A DNA stretch of 64,000 bases from Verrucomicrobiaceae bacterium (lineage in GTDB: Bacteria > Verrucomicrobiota > Verrucomicrobiia > Verrucomicrobiales > Akkermansiaceae): assembly GCA_027487435.1 (NCBI GenBank), contig JAIYDP010000497.1, forward strand, positions 30,137 to 94,136. The letters are read 5' to 3'. The notes beneath the pieces were generated by a model, which was not told the origin of the DNA, searched no databases, and worked only from the letters and a program-made list of their open reading frames with translations. The stretch's first letter is position 1. Every line of letters starts with the position of its first letter. Of this stretch, positions 9,278 to 18,069 are shown one piece after another. The translations under genes were made by a program, and so were the position numbers.

Positions 9278-10057
9278 ATGTCAGATCCTAAACAACTTCC
9301 AACGATTCGTCCCGATCTTGATGAGTCGATCAACGTAACGCTAGCTCACTCTGGTGAGCCTACCTCAGCTGCGGCGCGGGAAAATGCCCATCCGGGATAC
9401 ACTCGTGAGTCCTTGTCAATCATGGTCTTTTGCATTTGCTCCGTGATTTTGATCGTGGCTGGTGGTGCACTCGGCAAAGCGCAAGGCTCGCTGTTTAGCT
9501 ATGCTAGCACGATACGTCCCGATTATGTTCGTGGCAAGGCACCGGGCGTGGCAGACGATGCGGTTCTTCCGCCTAAGGCAATTCTTGATGTCTATGTCAA
9601 AAAAGGCCAGTCACTTTACAGTGCCAAATGCAACGGTTGCCACATGTCTGATGGCAAAGGCGATGGAGCGAACTACCCTTCCTTGGCAGGGTCCGCTTGG
9701 GTCAATGGAACGTCCGAGCGTTTTTCTCAAGTCATTTTGAATGGTCTTCAAGGACCTACTAGCACGGGTAAAGTGTATGGTGCAGGTGTTATGCCGGCAC
9801 AAGGCGGCGGAATGAATGCGCAGGATCTTGCATTTCTTATGACATTTGTGCGCAATAGCTTCGGCAACAGCGTGGGTGATGTGATCAGTCCTGAGCAAGC
9901 TCAAGCCGCTCTCGATGTGGCCGCTGCAAGAAAAAATCCTGCGGCACCTGTTACGGCCGAAGAACTCAAAGGTCATGACAAAGACCTGTCTGGTGCAAAA
10001 ATCGATCCTACCACTCTGATCGATCCTATCACCTTCAAGCCAGCACCAGCAAAATAA
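9278..10057 (+). CDS. Membrane-anchored monohaem cytochrome c, last gene of the act/cco-like operon
   Basis: A 259-residue cytochrome c in the position of CcoP, but with one haem instead of two. After about 45 polar residues there is one hydrophobic helix (LSIMVFCICSVILIVAGGALG). The cytochrome domain carries CNGCHMSDGKGDGANYPSLAGS near residue 115 and a candidate Met ligand in AGVMPAQGGGMN. Its C-terminal part resembles the cytochrome at 6200. No CcoQ-like small gene is seen between it and the CcoO-like gene. The operon seems to end here, because the next gene starts 133 bases downstream and is functionally unrelated. Confidence 0.85.
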   Translation: MSDPKQLPTIRPDLDESINVTLAHSGEPTSAAARENAHPGYTRESLSIMVFCICSVILIVAGGALGKAQGSLFSYASTIRPDYVRGKAPGVADDAVLPPKAILDVYVKKGQSLYSAKCNGCHMSDGKGDGANYPSLAGSAWVNGTSERFSQVILNGLQGPTSTGKVYGAGVMPAQGGGMNAQDLAFLMTFVRNSFGNSVGDVISPEQAQAALDVAAARKNPAAPVTAEELKGHDKDLSGAKIDPTTLIDPITFKPAPAK

Positions 10058-10189
10058 CTTGCTGGTAACTGTCACCTTCTAGCTTGTGATGGCTCCATCA
10101 TATTCTTGGGAGTTCATCACAGGTTTTGATTTTGAAATAACGAGACACCTGCTGCGGTCTCCCACGTTCCTCTCACCCATTCGATCTGC

Positions 10190-11578
10190 ATGACAAAAAC
10201 TGCCAAGGTGAAGCGCAGGGGCGTCAAACGATCATCGCTTCGTTCGTTCCTTGAATATGTGGCATTCCGCTCACTGGAATCGGTTTTTCGATTTTTTCCT
10301 GCGACGATTGTGGATCGCATCGGTTGTCTTGCTGGCATTTGCGCCTATCACTTTTTGCCTAAACGACGTGCCACGGTGCGCCGGAACTGCCGCATCGCAT
10401 GGGGTGAGCATCTTTCCGCCGCTGAGCTGGAGGTATTGACTCGCAAGACCTTTCGCGACAACGGTGCAAACCTGCTCGGAGGAGTGCGTTGCATGCTGAT
10501 GTCTGATGCGGCACTACAAAAACATTTCACGTTAGAAGGTGATGATTTGATACGTGAATACCTCAAGACATCGGAGGTTGGAGCAATTTTTGCCCTTTGT
10601 CACATGGGCAACTGGGAAATTCTCGCCAGAATAGCGACATTGATTTCGCCAGGGATCACTGCGGGGGCCTTTTTCCGACCGCTGAATAATCCGTGGATGA
10701 ATCGAATGACCATGCGCCGTAGGCAGCAATCTGGCACGCAACTTTTTTCTAACAAGGAAGGCTTTACTCAATCGTTCCCATTGCTGCGATCCGGTGGCAT
10801 GCTCGGCATATTATCCGACCAACATGCAGGACGATCAGGTTGTCTTAGCACGTTTTTCGGACGTCCTACCTCCTGCTCGCCTCTGGTGGAGTTGCTGCAT
10901 CGCCGCACGGGTGCCGCAGTTTTCTTTGTCGCTGTGATGCGCACTGCGGCAGCGCATTGGCATATAAAAATTACCAAATACGAATCGCAAGAGCCGATTT
11001 CCACCAGCCGATGCATGCACGGCATAGAAGCAGCATTGTCATTGAGCCCGAGCGATGGTTTCTGGTTGCACAATCGTTGGAAGCTATTCACCAAACGTCC
11101 CTTTCATCAAGTTCACGCGCGGGAAACGCTGGAAGAAAAGCAGATTACCAAGCCTTGGCGCTATGTGATTGTCGGCTCACAAGATCCAGCAATTGCAGAG
11201 GCCTGTGTGCCTGCGATTACGAAGCTCTTGGCGCAGCACCCACATGCGCATTTTGCCTTGTTTCACTTGCCAGCGATCCCCGCAACGGATCGTGTCAGCC
11301 ATCATGCCGTGTCCGATCTATGCGAGCTGCGTGGAGCGTTGAAGGAATTGGATGCCAGTAAAGCATATCCCTTGGATGTGCTGGTGTATTGTTGCGCTCA
11401 GGCGATGAAGGAAAAATCTCACGTTGGACTCGATTTACCGATTGTCGTTGGTCTTACTTCCGAAAAGATCTCTCACATTGATCTGCGAGTTCCACCGCCA
11501 AGCACGCCGTTGACGGATCCGTTGACATGGATTCATTTCTTTACGGTTCTGGGATTAGCGCCTTCTCCCGATGCCTGA
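10190..11578 (+). CDS. LpxL/HtrB-type lysophospholipid (lipid A) acyltransferase with C-terminal extension
   Basis: Predicted inner-membrane acyltransferase adding a secondary acyl chain to a lipid A precursor. It has 462 residues. The N-terminal 300 match the LpxL family: the catalytic H-x4-E block [13 protein letters not shown] near residue 138, then [30 protein letters not shown] and the later [11 protein letters not shown]. Typical members end there. This one carries about 150 more residues starting at [21 protein letters not shown], which is vaguely like a glycosyltransferase-9 half-domain, an assignment I am not sure of. It is separated from the respiratory operon, and its 3' end lies 57 bases before ilvD. 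Confidence 0.8.
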   Translation: MTKTAKVKRRGVKRSSLRSFLEYVAFRSLESVFRFFPATIVDRIGCLAGICAYHFLPKRRATVRRNCRIAWGEHLSAAELEVLTRKTFRDNGANLLGGVRCMLMSDAALQKHFTLEGDDLIREYLKTSEVGAIFALCHMGNWEILARIATLISPGITAGAFFRPLNNPWMNRMTMRRRQQSGTQLFSNKEGFTQSFPLLRSGGMLGILSDQHAGRSGCLSTFFGRPTSCSPLVELLHRRTGAAVFFVAVMRTAAAHWHIKITKYESQEPISTSRCMHGIEAALSLSPSDGFWLHNRWKLFTKRPFHQVHARETLEEKQITKPWRYVIVGSQDPAIAEACVPAITKLLAQHPHAHFALFHLPAIPATDRVSHHAVSDLCELRGALKELDASKAYPLDVLVYCCAQAMKEKSHVGLDLPIVVGLTSEKISHIDLRVPPPSTPLTDPLTWIHFFTVLGLAPSPDA

Positions 11579-11634
11579 CATCATTGAGGTGTATTCTTGA
11601 CCATTTGCCATCAGTGAGAGTAAATTCGTCGCAC

Positions 11635-13338
11635 ATGAGCAATTCATCTGATTTCCGCAAATTTTCCAGCCCTATGCTTGATGGCCCAGACCGCGCTCCT
11701 AGCCGCGCCATGCTCTACGCCGTAGGCTTCAAAAAAGACGATTTCGCCAAAGCGCAGATCGGCATCGCTTCGACATGGAGCGAAGTCACGCCTTGCAATG
11801 TTCACATCGACAAGCTCGCTCGCGAGGCATCCCATGGCGTGAATGCTGCTGGCGGCAAGGCGCTGATTTTTAATACTATCACCATTTCCGATGGCATCTC
11901 CATGGGTACCGAAGGCATGAAATACAGCCTCGTTTCCCGCGAAGTCATCGCCGATTCGATTGAGACCGTGGTCGGCTGCGAAGGCATGGACGGCTTCGTC
12001 GCCATCGGTGGGTGTGACAAAAACATGCCTGGCTGCGTGATGGCTATGGCGCGGATGAATCGCCCTGCGGTTTTCGTCTATGGCGGCACCATTTTACCCG
12101 GTTGCGCGACCATCAAGGGCGAGGAAAAAGACCTCGACATCGTCAGCGTTTTCGAGGCCGTAGGCAAACACGCTGGTGGTGATTTTTCTGACGAAGATCT
12201 CGATACCGTAGAACGTTGCGCCATTCCCGGTCCAGGATCGTGCGGCGGCATGTACACCGCAAATACCATGGCCAGTGCCATCGAGGCACTCGGCATGAGC
12301 TTGCCGAATAGCTCCGCACAAACGGCCATCGGCGAAGATAAAATGCGCGATTGCTTCGATGCTGGTGCAGCCGTGCTAGCCATGATCCAAAGCGGCATCA
12401 AACCACGCGACATCATGACCAAAGAGGCCTTCGAGAATGCCATTACCGTCTTGATTGCCCTTGGCGGCTCCACGAATGCCTGCTTGCACATCCCCGCCAT
12501 GGCACATGCCGCAGGCGTGGAAATCACGCTCGACGACTTCGCTCGCATCGGCGCCCGGGTTCCTGTGCTTGCCGACCTCAAGCCCAGCGGCAAATACGGC
12601 ATGGCCGATCTCGTGCGTATCGGCGGCACCGTGCCATTGATGAAAATGTTGCTCGAAGCTGGCTTGCTGCACGGCGACTGCATGACTGTCACCGGGCGCA
12701 CCATGCGCGAGAATTTGGAAAAATGGTCGCACTATCCTGCCGGACAACAAATCATCCGTCCGCTCGATAACCCGATCAAAAAAGACAGCCACCTCCGCAT
12801 CCTGCGCGGCAACCTCGCCCCAGAAGGCGCGGTAGCAAAAATTTCCGGCAAAGAAGGCGAAGTCTTCCGCGGTAAAGCCCGGGTGTTCGATTCCGAAGAC
12901 CTTGCCATGTCCGCGATTCTCGCCCGACAAATCCAGAAAGGCGACGTCATCGTCATCCGCATGGAAGGTCCCAAAGGCGGTCCTGGCATGCGCGAAATGC
13001 TTGGCCCCACCAGCGCCGTCATGGGGCTGGGACTAGGAAAAGACGTCGCCCTCATCACCGATGGCCGCTTCTCCGGCGGTTCGCACGGCTTCGTCGTCGG
13101 CCACATCACCCCAGAAGCATTCACGGGCGGAACGATCGCCTTGTTGCAAGATGGCGATGAAATCGTCATCGATGCTCACACCAACCGCATCGACGTGTTG
13201 GTAGAAGAAGCCGAGTTGGCCAGCCGCCGCGCCGCCTGGAAACAACCCGAGCCACGATATCGCTACGGCGTGCTAGCCAAGTATGCGAAATTAGTTACCA
13301 GCGCTTCCGAAGGCGCTGTCACGGATAAGTATCTGTAA
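11635..13338 (+). CDS. ilvD: Dihydroxy-acid dehydratase IlvD
   Basis: Dehydrates 2,3-dihydroxy-isovalerate and 2,3-dihydroxy-3-methylvalerate in valine and isoleucine synthesis. It is a cytoplasmic iron-sulfur and Mg-dependent enzyme. I start it at ATG 11635 ([20 protein letters not shown]), because the 36 extra residues in the ORF track overlap the upstream gene and do not look like the family. That gives 567 residues, normal for IlvD. Motifs seen are [12 protein letters not shown], the cluster cysteines in [10 protein letters not shown] and [14 protein letters not shown], and the C-terminal [19 protein letters not shown]. It stands alone. A 42-bp palindrome lies just after its stop. Confidence 0.96.
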   Translation: MSNSSDFRKFSSPMLDGPDRAPSRAMLYAVGFKKDDFAKAQIGIASTWSEVTPCNVHIDKLAREASHGVNAAGGKALIFNTITISDGISMGTEGMKYSLVSREVIADSIETVVGCEGMDGFVAIGGCDKNMPGCVMAMARMNRPAVFVYGGTILPGCATIKGEEKDLDIVSVFEAVGKHAGGDFSDEDLDTVERCAIPGPGSCGGMYTANTMASAIEALGMSLPNSSAQTAIGEDKMRDCFDAGAAVLAMIQSGIKPRDIMTKEAFENAITVLIALGGSTNACLHIPAMAHAAGVEITLDDFARIGARVPVLADLKPSGKYGMADLVRIGGTVPLMKMLLEAGLLHGDCMTVTGRTMRENLEKWSHYPAGQQIIRPLDNPIKKDSHLRILRGNLAPEGAVAKISGKEGEVFRGKARVFDSEDLAMSAILARQIQKGDVIVIRMEGPKGGPGMREMLGPTSAVMGLGLGKDVALITDGRFSGGSHGFVVGHITPEAFTGGTIALLQDGDEIVIDAHTNRIDVLVEEAELASRRAAWKQPEPRYRYGVLAKYAKLVTSASEGAVTDKYL

Positions 13339-13384
13339 GAAACACCAATTCGCCAAAGTTGCATTTGGCTGCATTTTCCGAAAT

Positions 13385-13426
13385 TCACCTTGAAATATGG
13401 GAATCGATTCCGATATTTCAAGGTGA
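13385..13426. repeat. 42-bp near-perfect palindrome after ilvD
   Basis: A 42-base inverted repeat running from TCACCTTGAAATAT to ATATTTCAAGGTGA. It is centred on the perfect 12-mer GGAATCGATTCC, with a single G/G mismatch pair between arms and core. It begins 46 bases after the ilvD stop. There is no T-run after it, so a simple intrinsic terminator is not a good fit. It could be a bidirectional terminator, a protein-binding dyad or a small palindromic insertion. Confidence 0.85.
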
Positions 13427-13504
13427 TAGACCCATTTTATCAAACCTTGCGCGTCAAGGGGTTTTCGGGCTTCGGTGGTCTTGTCGCACTGATCGCTTCT
13501 CTTC

Positions 13505-13790
13505 CGTCCCAAGGGGACGACTCATGCCAGCCCACGGTGAAACCGCGGGTGGATCCCACACGCAACCCACTGCGTCCCAACGGGACGCTTGATCAGGGAG
13601 CTTGCTTCGTTTGGATACATCTTGATCGTAACGTCGCCTGTTGCGGAAAAATGACATCATCGTTGATGAGACCTATCCTGGGATTGAAGCGCGCCCCAAG
13701 ATGAAGCGTCCCGTTGGGACGCGATGGATTTATGCGAGATGTGTTACCCACGGTTTCACCGTGGTGGTATGAAACGTCCCGTTGGGACGA
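13505..13790. repeat. REP-like palindrome cluster (small copy, inverted halves)
   Basis: Four copies of a 15-base palindrome family: CGTCCCAAGGGGACG at 13505, CGTCCCAACGGGACG at 13573, and CGTCCCGTTGGGACG at 13707 and 13774. Between them lie a second palindrome type (CCACGG-x5-CCGTGG at 13747) and an imperfect relative near 13538. The first two cores read in one orientation and the last two in the other, so the cluster is itself inverted. The same family forms the 71-bp tandem array near 60.5 kb. The rest of 13339-14002 holds no convincing gene. Confidence 0.85.
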
Positions 13791-14002
13791 AAGGCAAAAG
13801 AGTCCTTTGTCTGATCGACCCCCCTTTCAGTGTCGCTAACCGATGAACCGGAACAACGCCACTGGGAAGCTGGGCTTTTCAATGGTAATTCCCGATGAGC
13901 TTGGAAACGAAAAAGCAAGTTACTTCCCGATGAGAATTTGGTTCCAGTCCCCCACCACGACGCAATGCGTTTGATAACACTGCTAGCGGGAAATCAGCCA
14001 AC

Positions 14003-15244
14003 TTAGTCGTCCATACTTTCCGTGGGCAGCATGGCTTTGATTTCCTCTGGGCTATGACCCATAGACTTTAAGGTGTGTGTGATCTGGTCACTCAAACGTA
14101 GCCCTTCTAAACGCCCATAAATCTTAGGTACCAGCGACACTCGCTCTTCTGGTGTCATCAGAGTTAAGAGGTCGCTCTTGAATCGATCAGCAGGAAACCA
14201 ATGGCTCGCATGCTTCGCTAGTCCTTCGAAGTGGTCAATTCGCTGTCCAGGCAGTTGCTCCACAAAGTAGGCGATCTCCTCGGGGCTCGCATGGAATGTC
14301 AGAGCGCGAACAGTACATTGGTATTTCTTCTCGCGATCCGGCTCCTTCGAGAGCTTATCGACTAAAATTTCATTAGCCTTTGCGCTACCTACATTGTACG
14401 CGAGTGCTTTCATTACTTCGTGTATATCACTCACTGGAAGACTTGAATTCTTCAAACTCCAATCCAAAGCGGAATGAACATCTTTCATCGCCCACTCTTT
14501 AATAAAATTTACGGGATAATTGCCACGACCAGCCTCCTTATTTGTCGCGTGATCTTCAGCGAAGATTTTTCCTAACGTGGCAAAATCGAAGCCTTCCTTA
14601 AAATCGATTTCCAATGCTCTCGTACCTGATCCAGGGAAAGTTCGGAGGATTTTGCCCACCATTGCGGCATCGCAATCTTTCATTTTCAGCTCCATCTCAT
14701 ACGGCAAATCGCATCCTTCTGAACCTTTGCTTACAAACTGCTCGGCAAGAGCCAGCGTGCGATCCAAGTCTCGCCCCGCTTCTAAATCCAAGATTCCCTT
14801 AAGCAACATCCGCGCATCCGCCCGAGGCTCTAGTGCTGCCAGCCACGCGATGGATCCCGAGGCATCTTGCTCGTACCACCGAACGATGAGTTTTTGGATC
14901 TGCGATTGCTGGGCGTAGCTTAAGCCACTCAAGCCTGCTCGTTTTTGCCATGCCTCCAATACTGCGGGAATGTCGCTGATGGGGATGTTTTGTAAGGCAT
15001 CGTTGAGCAATTTTTCATCACTTTTCTCGGCGGCTAGATGGATGTTTTCAAGATGCTTTTGGTAACGCGCAGGCGATGAGGCATTCGCTTTTGCCGCCGC
15101 ACGCTTTGAGCTGCTGCGGCTAGCCGCCAACGGTTCAGCTTCTTGCTGCTTTTGCGGCGTGGCAAGCGGCCGCAGCATCCATGCCGACACAAATCCCAGC
15201 ATAAAAACCGAGAAGCTCAAGCCAACGGGAAATTTCATGCCCAT
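14003..15244 (-). CDS. Signal-anchored hypothetical protein, probably helical repeats
   Basis: A 413-residue protein I do not assign to a family. The ORF track starts it at 15457, but its first 71 residues are encoded by the 42-bp repeat array. I choose ATG 15244 (MGMKFPVGLSFSVFMLGFVSAWML), which gives a clean signal/anchor helix. An Ala/Ser/Lys-rich stretch follows, then largely helical sequence with regularly spaced phrases such as AGLSGLSYAQQSQIQKLI and EWAMKDVHSALDWSLKN. These suggest alpha-helical repeats of the kind common in verrucomicrobial secreted proteins. Likely location is periplasmic or membrane-anchored. No catalytic motif was seen. Confidence 0.65.
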   Translation of the reverse strand: MGMKFPVGLSFSVFMLGFVSAWMLRPLATPQKQQEAEPLAASRSSSKRAAAKANASSPARYQKHLENIHLAAEKSDEKLLNDALQNIPISDIPAVLEAWQKRAGLSGLSYAQQSQIQKLIVRWYEQDASGSIAWLAALEPRADARMLLKGILDLEAGRDLDRTLALAEQFVSKGSEGCDLPYEMELKMKDCDAAMVGKILRTFPGSGTRALEIDFKEGFDFATLGKIFAEDHATNKEAGRGNYPVNFIKEWAMKDVHSALDWSLKNSSLPVSDIHEVMKALAYNVGSAKANEILVDKLSKEPDREKKYQCTVRALTFHASPEEIAYFVEQLPGQRIDHFEGLAKHASHWFPADRFKSDLLTLMTPEERVSLVPKIYGRLEGLRLSDQITHTLKSMGHSPEEIKAMLPTESMDD

Positions 15245-15348
15245 AGACCTATGCCGCTGCCCCAAAAGCATCAACGATAAAAAGCGAAGTTGCCCCCTAC
15301 GATTAGCCCCGATGTGTTCCACAAAAATCACCTTGGTGCCAAAAAATA

Positions 15349-15848
15349 CCGTAAATTTAGGCCGACAAGTCACTTGGTTGTCGAAATGTACGGTAAATTT
15401 AGGCCACCGAGTTAAGCGGGTGTTTGAATTTATCGTAAATTTAGGCTCACAAGTCACTCGGATGTCTAAATGTACGGTAAATTCTGGCTAACGAGTCAAG
15501 CAGGCGTTTGATTTTATCGTAAATTTAGCCTGCCAAGTGACTTGGTTGTCTAAATGTACAGTAAATTTAGCCTCACGAGCCAAGCGGATGTCCAATTTTA
15601 CAGAAAATTTAGCCAGACCAATGACCAGAATGCCCAAATTCCCCGTAAATGGAGTTCGCCAGCCACGCGGAAGCCTCCTTGTGCCGTAAAAGCAGACCGC
15701 AAGACACGCGGAAGCCTAAATCCACCGTAAAAGCAGCGTCCCAGCCACACGGCTGTCTCCTTGTAAGGTAAAAGCAGTCCGCCAGTCACTAGGTTGCCTC
15801 ACCGTACGGTAAAAACAGTCCGCCAGCGATCCAGATGCCTGCGGGTAG
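15349..15848. repeat. Tandem array of twelve degenerate 41-42-bp units
   Basis: Twelve head-to-tail units start at 15349, 15391, 15433, 15475, 15517, 15559, 15601, 15643, 15685, 15726, 15767 and 15808. The first eight are exactly 42 bases and the last four 41. Each begins near GTAAATTTAGGC (units 1-6) or GTAAAAGCAG (units 9-12), with unit 8 (GTAAATGGAG) as an intermediate form. Units alternate in their last bases in the first half (AAATGTA against AATTTA or ATTTTA), pointing to an 84-bp higher-order repeat. Some units contain short inner inverted repeats such as CGACAA/TTGTCG. The period of 42 keeps long frames open by chance, which explains several spurious ORFs here. It lies just left of the restriction-modification wreck. 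Confidence 0.9.
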
Positions 15849-16081
15849 TATATTTTTAGGCAACCCAAGCACTGGCGAACCAAAAATATCGATGTTTCAA
15901 GCAAAACGCCCCATCCCCAGCGGTTTCGGCTCCCGCTCCTCCGCCCAACGCATCCGTTTCCCCCGAAAATTTCCTTGCCCTGCGCAGTTTGTTCTGTTGT
16001 GAATGCTCGCGCCAAAAAATGGCTTATCCGCAAGATCGAAAAGAAAAAGACAATCCGTAGCCGATTCAAGTTGTATTTGCC
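15849..16081. other. Gene-free spacer before the hsdR stub
   Basis: No gene is seen. It starts with an inverted repeat of about eight bases, ATATTTTT and AAAAATAT, roughly 30 bases apart near 15850-15889. It would hold the promoter for the following genes, but no clear promoter boxes could be picked out by eye. Confidence 0.4.
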
Positions 16082-16816
16082 ATGCCTTCTTCCCATTTCA
16101 CATACGATCTTCCCCATGCTCCCAATTCGGTGCTTTGTGAGGAACACATCGAACAAAGCTTCATCGGCAAGCTCCAAGGCCTGAAATACGATTACCGCCC
16201 AGACATCACCAACCGCGCCACGCTGGAGAAAAACTTCCGCGAGAAATTCGAATCCCTCAACCGCGTCCGCCTCACCGACTCCGAGTTCGCCCGCCTGCTC
16301 GACGAGATCGTCACCCCAGATGTCTTCACCGCCTCGAAGACCCTGCGGGCCATCAGCAGTTTCACCCGCGATGACGGCACGCCGCTGAATTACACCCTCG
16401 TCAACATCAAGGACTGGTGCAAAAACACCTTCGAGGTCATCAACCAGCTCCGCATCAACACGGACAACAGCCACCACCGTTACGATGTGATCCTCCTCAT
16501 CAACGGCGTGCCCTGCGTGCAGATCGAGCTGAAGACCCTCGGCATCAGCCCGCGCCGGGCGATGGAGCAGATCGTCGAGTACAAGCACGATCCCGGCAAT
16601 GGCTACTCCAGGACGCTGCTCTGCTTCATGCAGCTCTTCATCGTCAGCAACCGCGACCGCACCTACTACTTCGCCAACAACAACGCCCGCCACTTCGCCT
16701 TCAACGCCGACGAGTGCTGCCTGCCCGTCTATGAGTATGCCGACGAGGAAAACCGGAAGATCACCCACCTCGACGCCTTCGCCGCCGAACTCGCCACCAT
16801 GAAGAAAGCAGCATGA
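16082..16816 (+). pseudogene. hsdR: Type I restriction enzyme HsdR, N-terminal nuclease domain stub
   Basis: A 244-residue open frame matching only the start of HsdR, the ATP-dependent restriction subunit of about 1000 residues. The nuclease core is intact: Asp135 in RYDVILLING, and Glu149 and Lys151 in VQIELKT, the PD-(D/E)xK signature. The frame ends after KITHLDAFAAELATMKKAA, just where a full HsdR would run on to its helicase motor, of which nothing remains. A scrap of the HsdR C-terminus survives at 21264. The stop overlaps the next gene by four bases (ATGA), so it may still be translated. Restriction by the normal translocating mechanism is impossible. Confidence 0.85.
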
Positions 16817-17865
16817 ATACTAGTAACCTCACTGCTGACGACGGCTACCAAAGCCTGTTGGGGAAAATCTCCGAGGTTTATACCACTGGCCAGACACGGG
16901 CAATACTAGCTGTTAACGCCAACATCACCGCAACCTACTGGCAGATCGGCCATGACATCGTGGAGTTCGAACAAGGCGGCAATGTTCGAGCCACTTATGG
17001 CAAGGCTTTGCTGACGAAACTTAGCCGCGATCTCACCCTGCGCCACGGCAAGGGTTTCAGCCGCAGCAATCTCATCTACATGCGTCTGCTCTACCTCCAT
17101 TACCCAAAAGGTCAGAAGCCTTCTGACTTATTGAGCTGGTCGCACCATGTGGAACTCCTTCGGATTGAAGACCCACTGGAACGCAGTTTTTACGAAAATC
17201 AGGCCATCCGTGAAAAGTGGTCCATTCCCGAGCTGAAACGCCAAAAGAAATCCTCCCTCTTCCTCCGCCTCGCCGCCGGAAAGGACAAAGACGCCATTCT
17301 CCAGCTTGCCTCCGAGGGTCAAATCATCGCCGAGCCCTCCGACCTCCTCCGCGACCCCTACGTCTTCGAATTCCTCAAAATCCCCGAACCGCATCACGTC
17401 ACCGAAACCGACCTCGAAACCCGTCTCTGCGATCACCTCCAGCCCTTCCTTCTCGAACTTGGCAAAGGCTTCACCTTCGTCGGCAGGCAATACCGCATCA
17501 CCCTCAATAACACCCACTACCGCGTCGATCTCGTTTTCTACCACCGTATCCTCCGCTGCTTTGTCCTCATTGATCTCAAGATCAACGATGTCGAGCACCA
17601 TGACATCGGCCAGATGAACATGTATCTCGGCTACTTCGCCAACGAGGAAAACACAGAGGGTGACAATCCACCCATCGGCATCATCCTCACCCGGAACAAG
17701 GACGAGTTGCTGGTCGAATACGCCACCTACGAAATGAACAGCCAGCTCTTCGTCCAGAAATACCAACTCTACCTACCCGACCGCGAAGAACTCCGCCGCG
17801 AACTCGAACTCACCCTCCAAATCGCGGAAGACCGCGCCGATCCTGAAACCGACGGAACGCCATGA
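16813..17865 (+). CDS. YhcG/DUF1016 family PDDEXK nuclease
   Basis: A 350-residue intact member of the YhcG/DUF1016 family. The N-terminal helical domain contains ATYWQIGHDIVEFEQ, TYGKALLTKLSRDL and GFSRSNLIYMRLLY. The C-terminal nuclease-like domain holds GFTFVGRQYRI, then YRVDLVFYHRILRCFVLIDLK, where Asp and the DLK lysine fit the PD-(D/E)xK pattern, and GQMNMYLGYF. YhcG proteins are often found inside type I restriction-modification loci (family knowledge), and this one lies directly after the HsdR stub with a four-base overlap. Unlike its neighbours it shows no damage. Confidence 0.9.
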   Translation: MNTSNLTADDGYQSLLGKISEVYTTGQTRAILAVNANITATYWQIGHDIVEFEQGGNVRATYGKALLTKLSRDLTLRHGKGFSRSNLIYMRLLYLHYPKGQKPSDLLSWSHHVELLRIEDPLERSFYENQAIREKWSIPELKRQKKSSLFLRLAAGKDKDAILQLASEGQIIAEPSDLLRDPYVFEFLKIPEPHHVTETDLETRLCDHLQPFLLELGKGFTFVGRQYRITLNNTHYRVDLVFYHRILRCFVLIDLKINDVEHHDIGQMNMYLGYFANEENTEGDNPPIGIILTRNKDELLVEYATYEMNSQLFVQKYQLYLPDREELRRELELTLQIAEDRADPETDGTP

Positions 17866-18069
17866 CTGACACATTCGACATTCGAAATTCAGCATCCGGA
17901 ATTTCCCCGGCCCCGATCATGACTGGCCTGCGCGGCAGCGCATTTCCGATAACCGAAGGCACCCCGCAGGTCGCGAGCAATGCGAGGGACAACAACGCCA
18001 ACTTCGCCGGGGTGCACCATGTCACCCGAAAAACCAAAATCACTTCGCCGGAAAAACACCTATTCGACC

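Noticed and set aside
15159-15491. 110-aa ORF with repeating VNLG peptides
   Set aside because: Only the translation of the 42-bp tandem array, whose period is a multiple of three.
15349-15848. CRISPR array
   Set aside because: Whole 42-bp units are degenerate repeats without repeat/spacer division.
15716-16768. 350-aa minus-strand ORF
   Set aside because: Runs across the 42-bp repeat array and antisense to the hsdR stub; no protein-like features.
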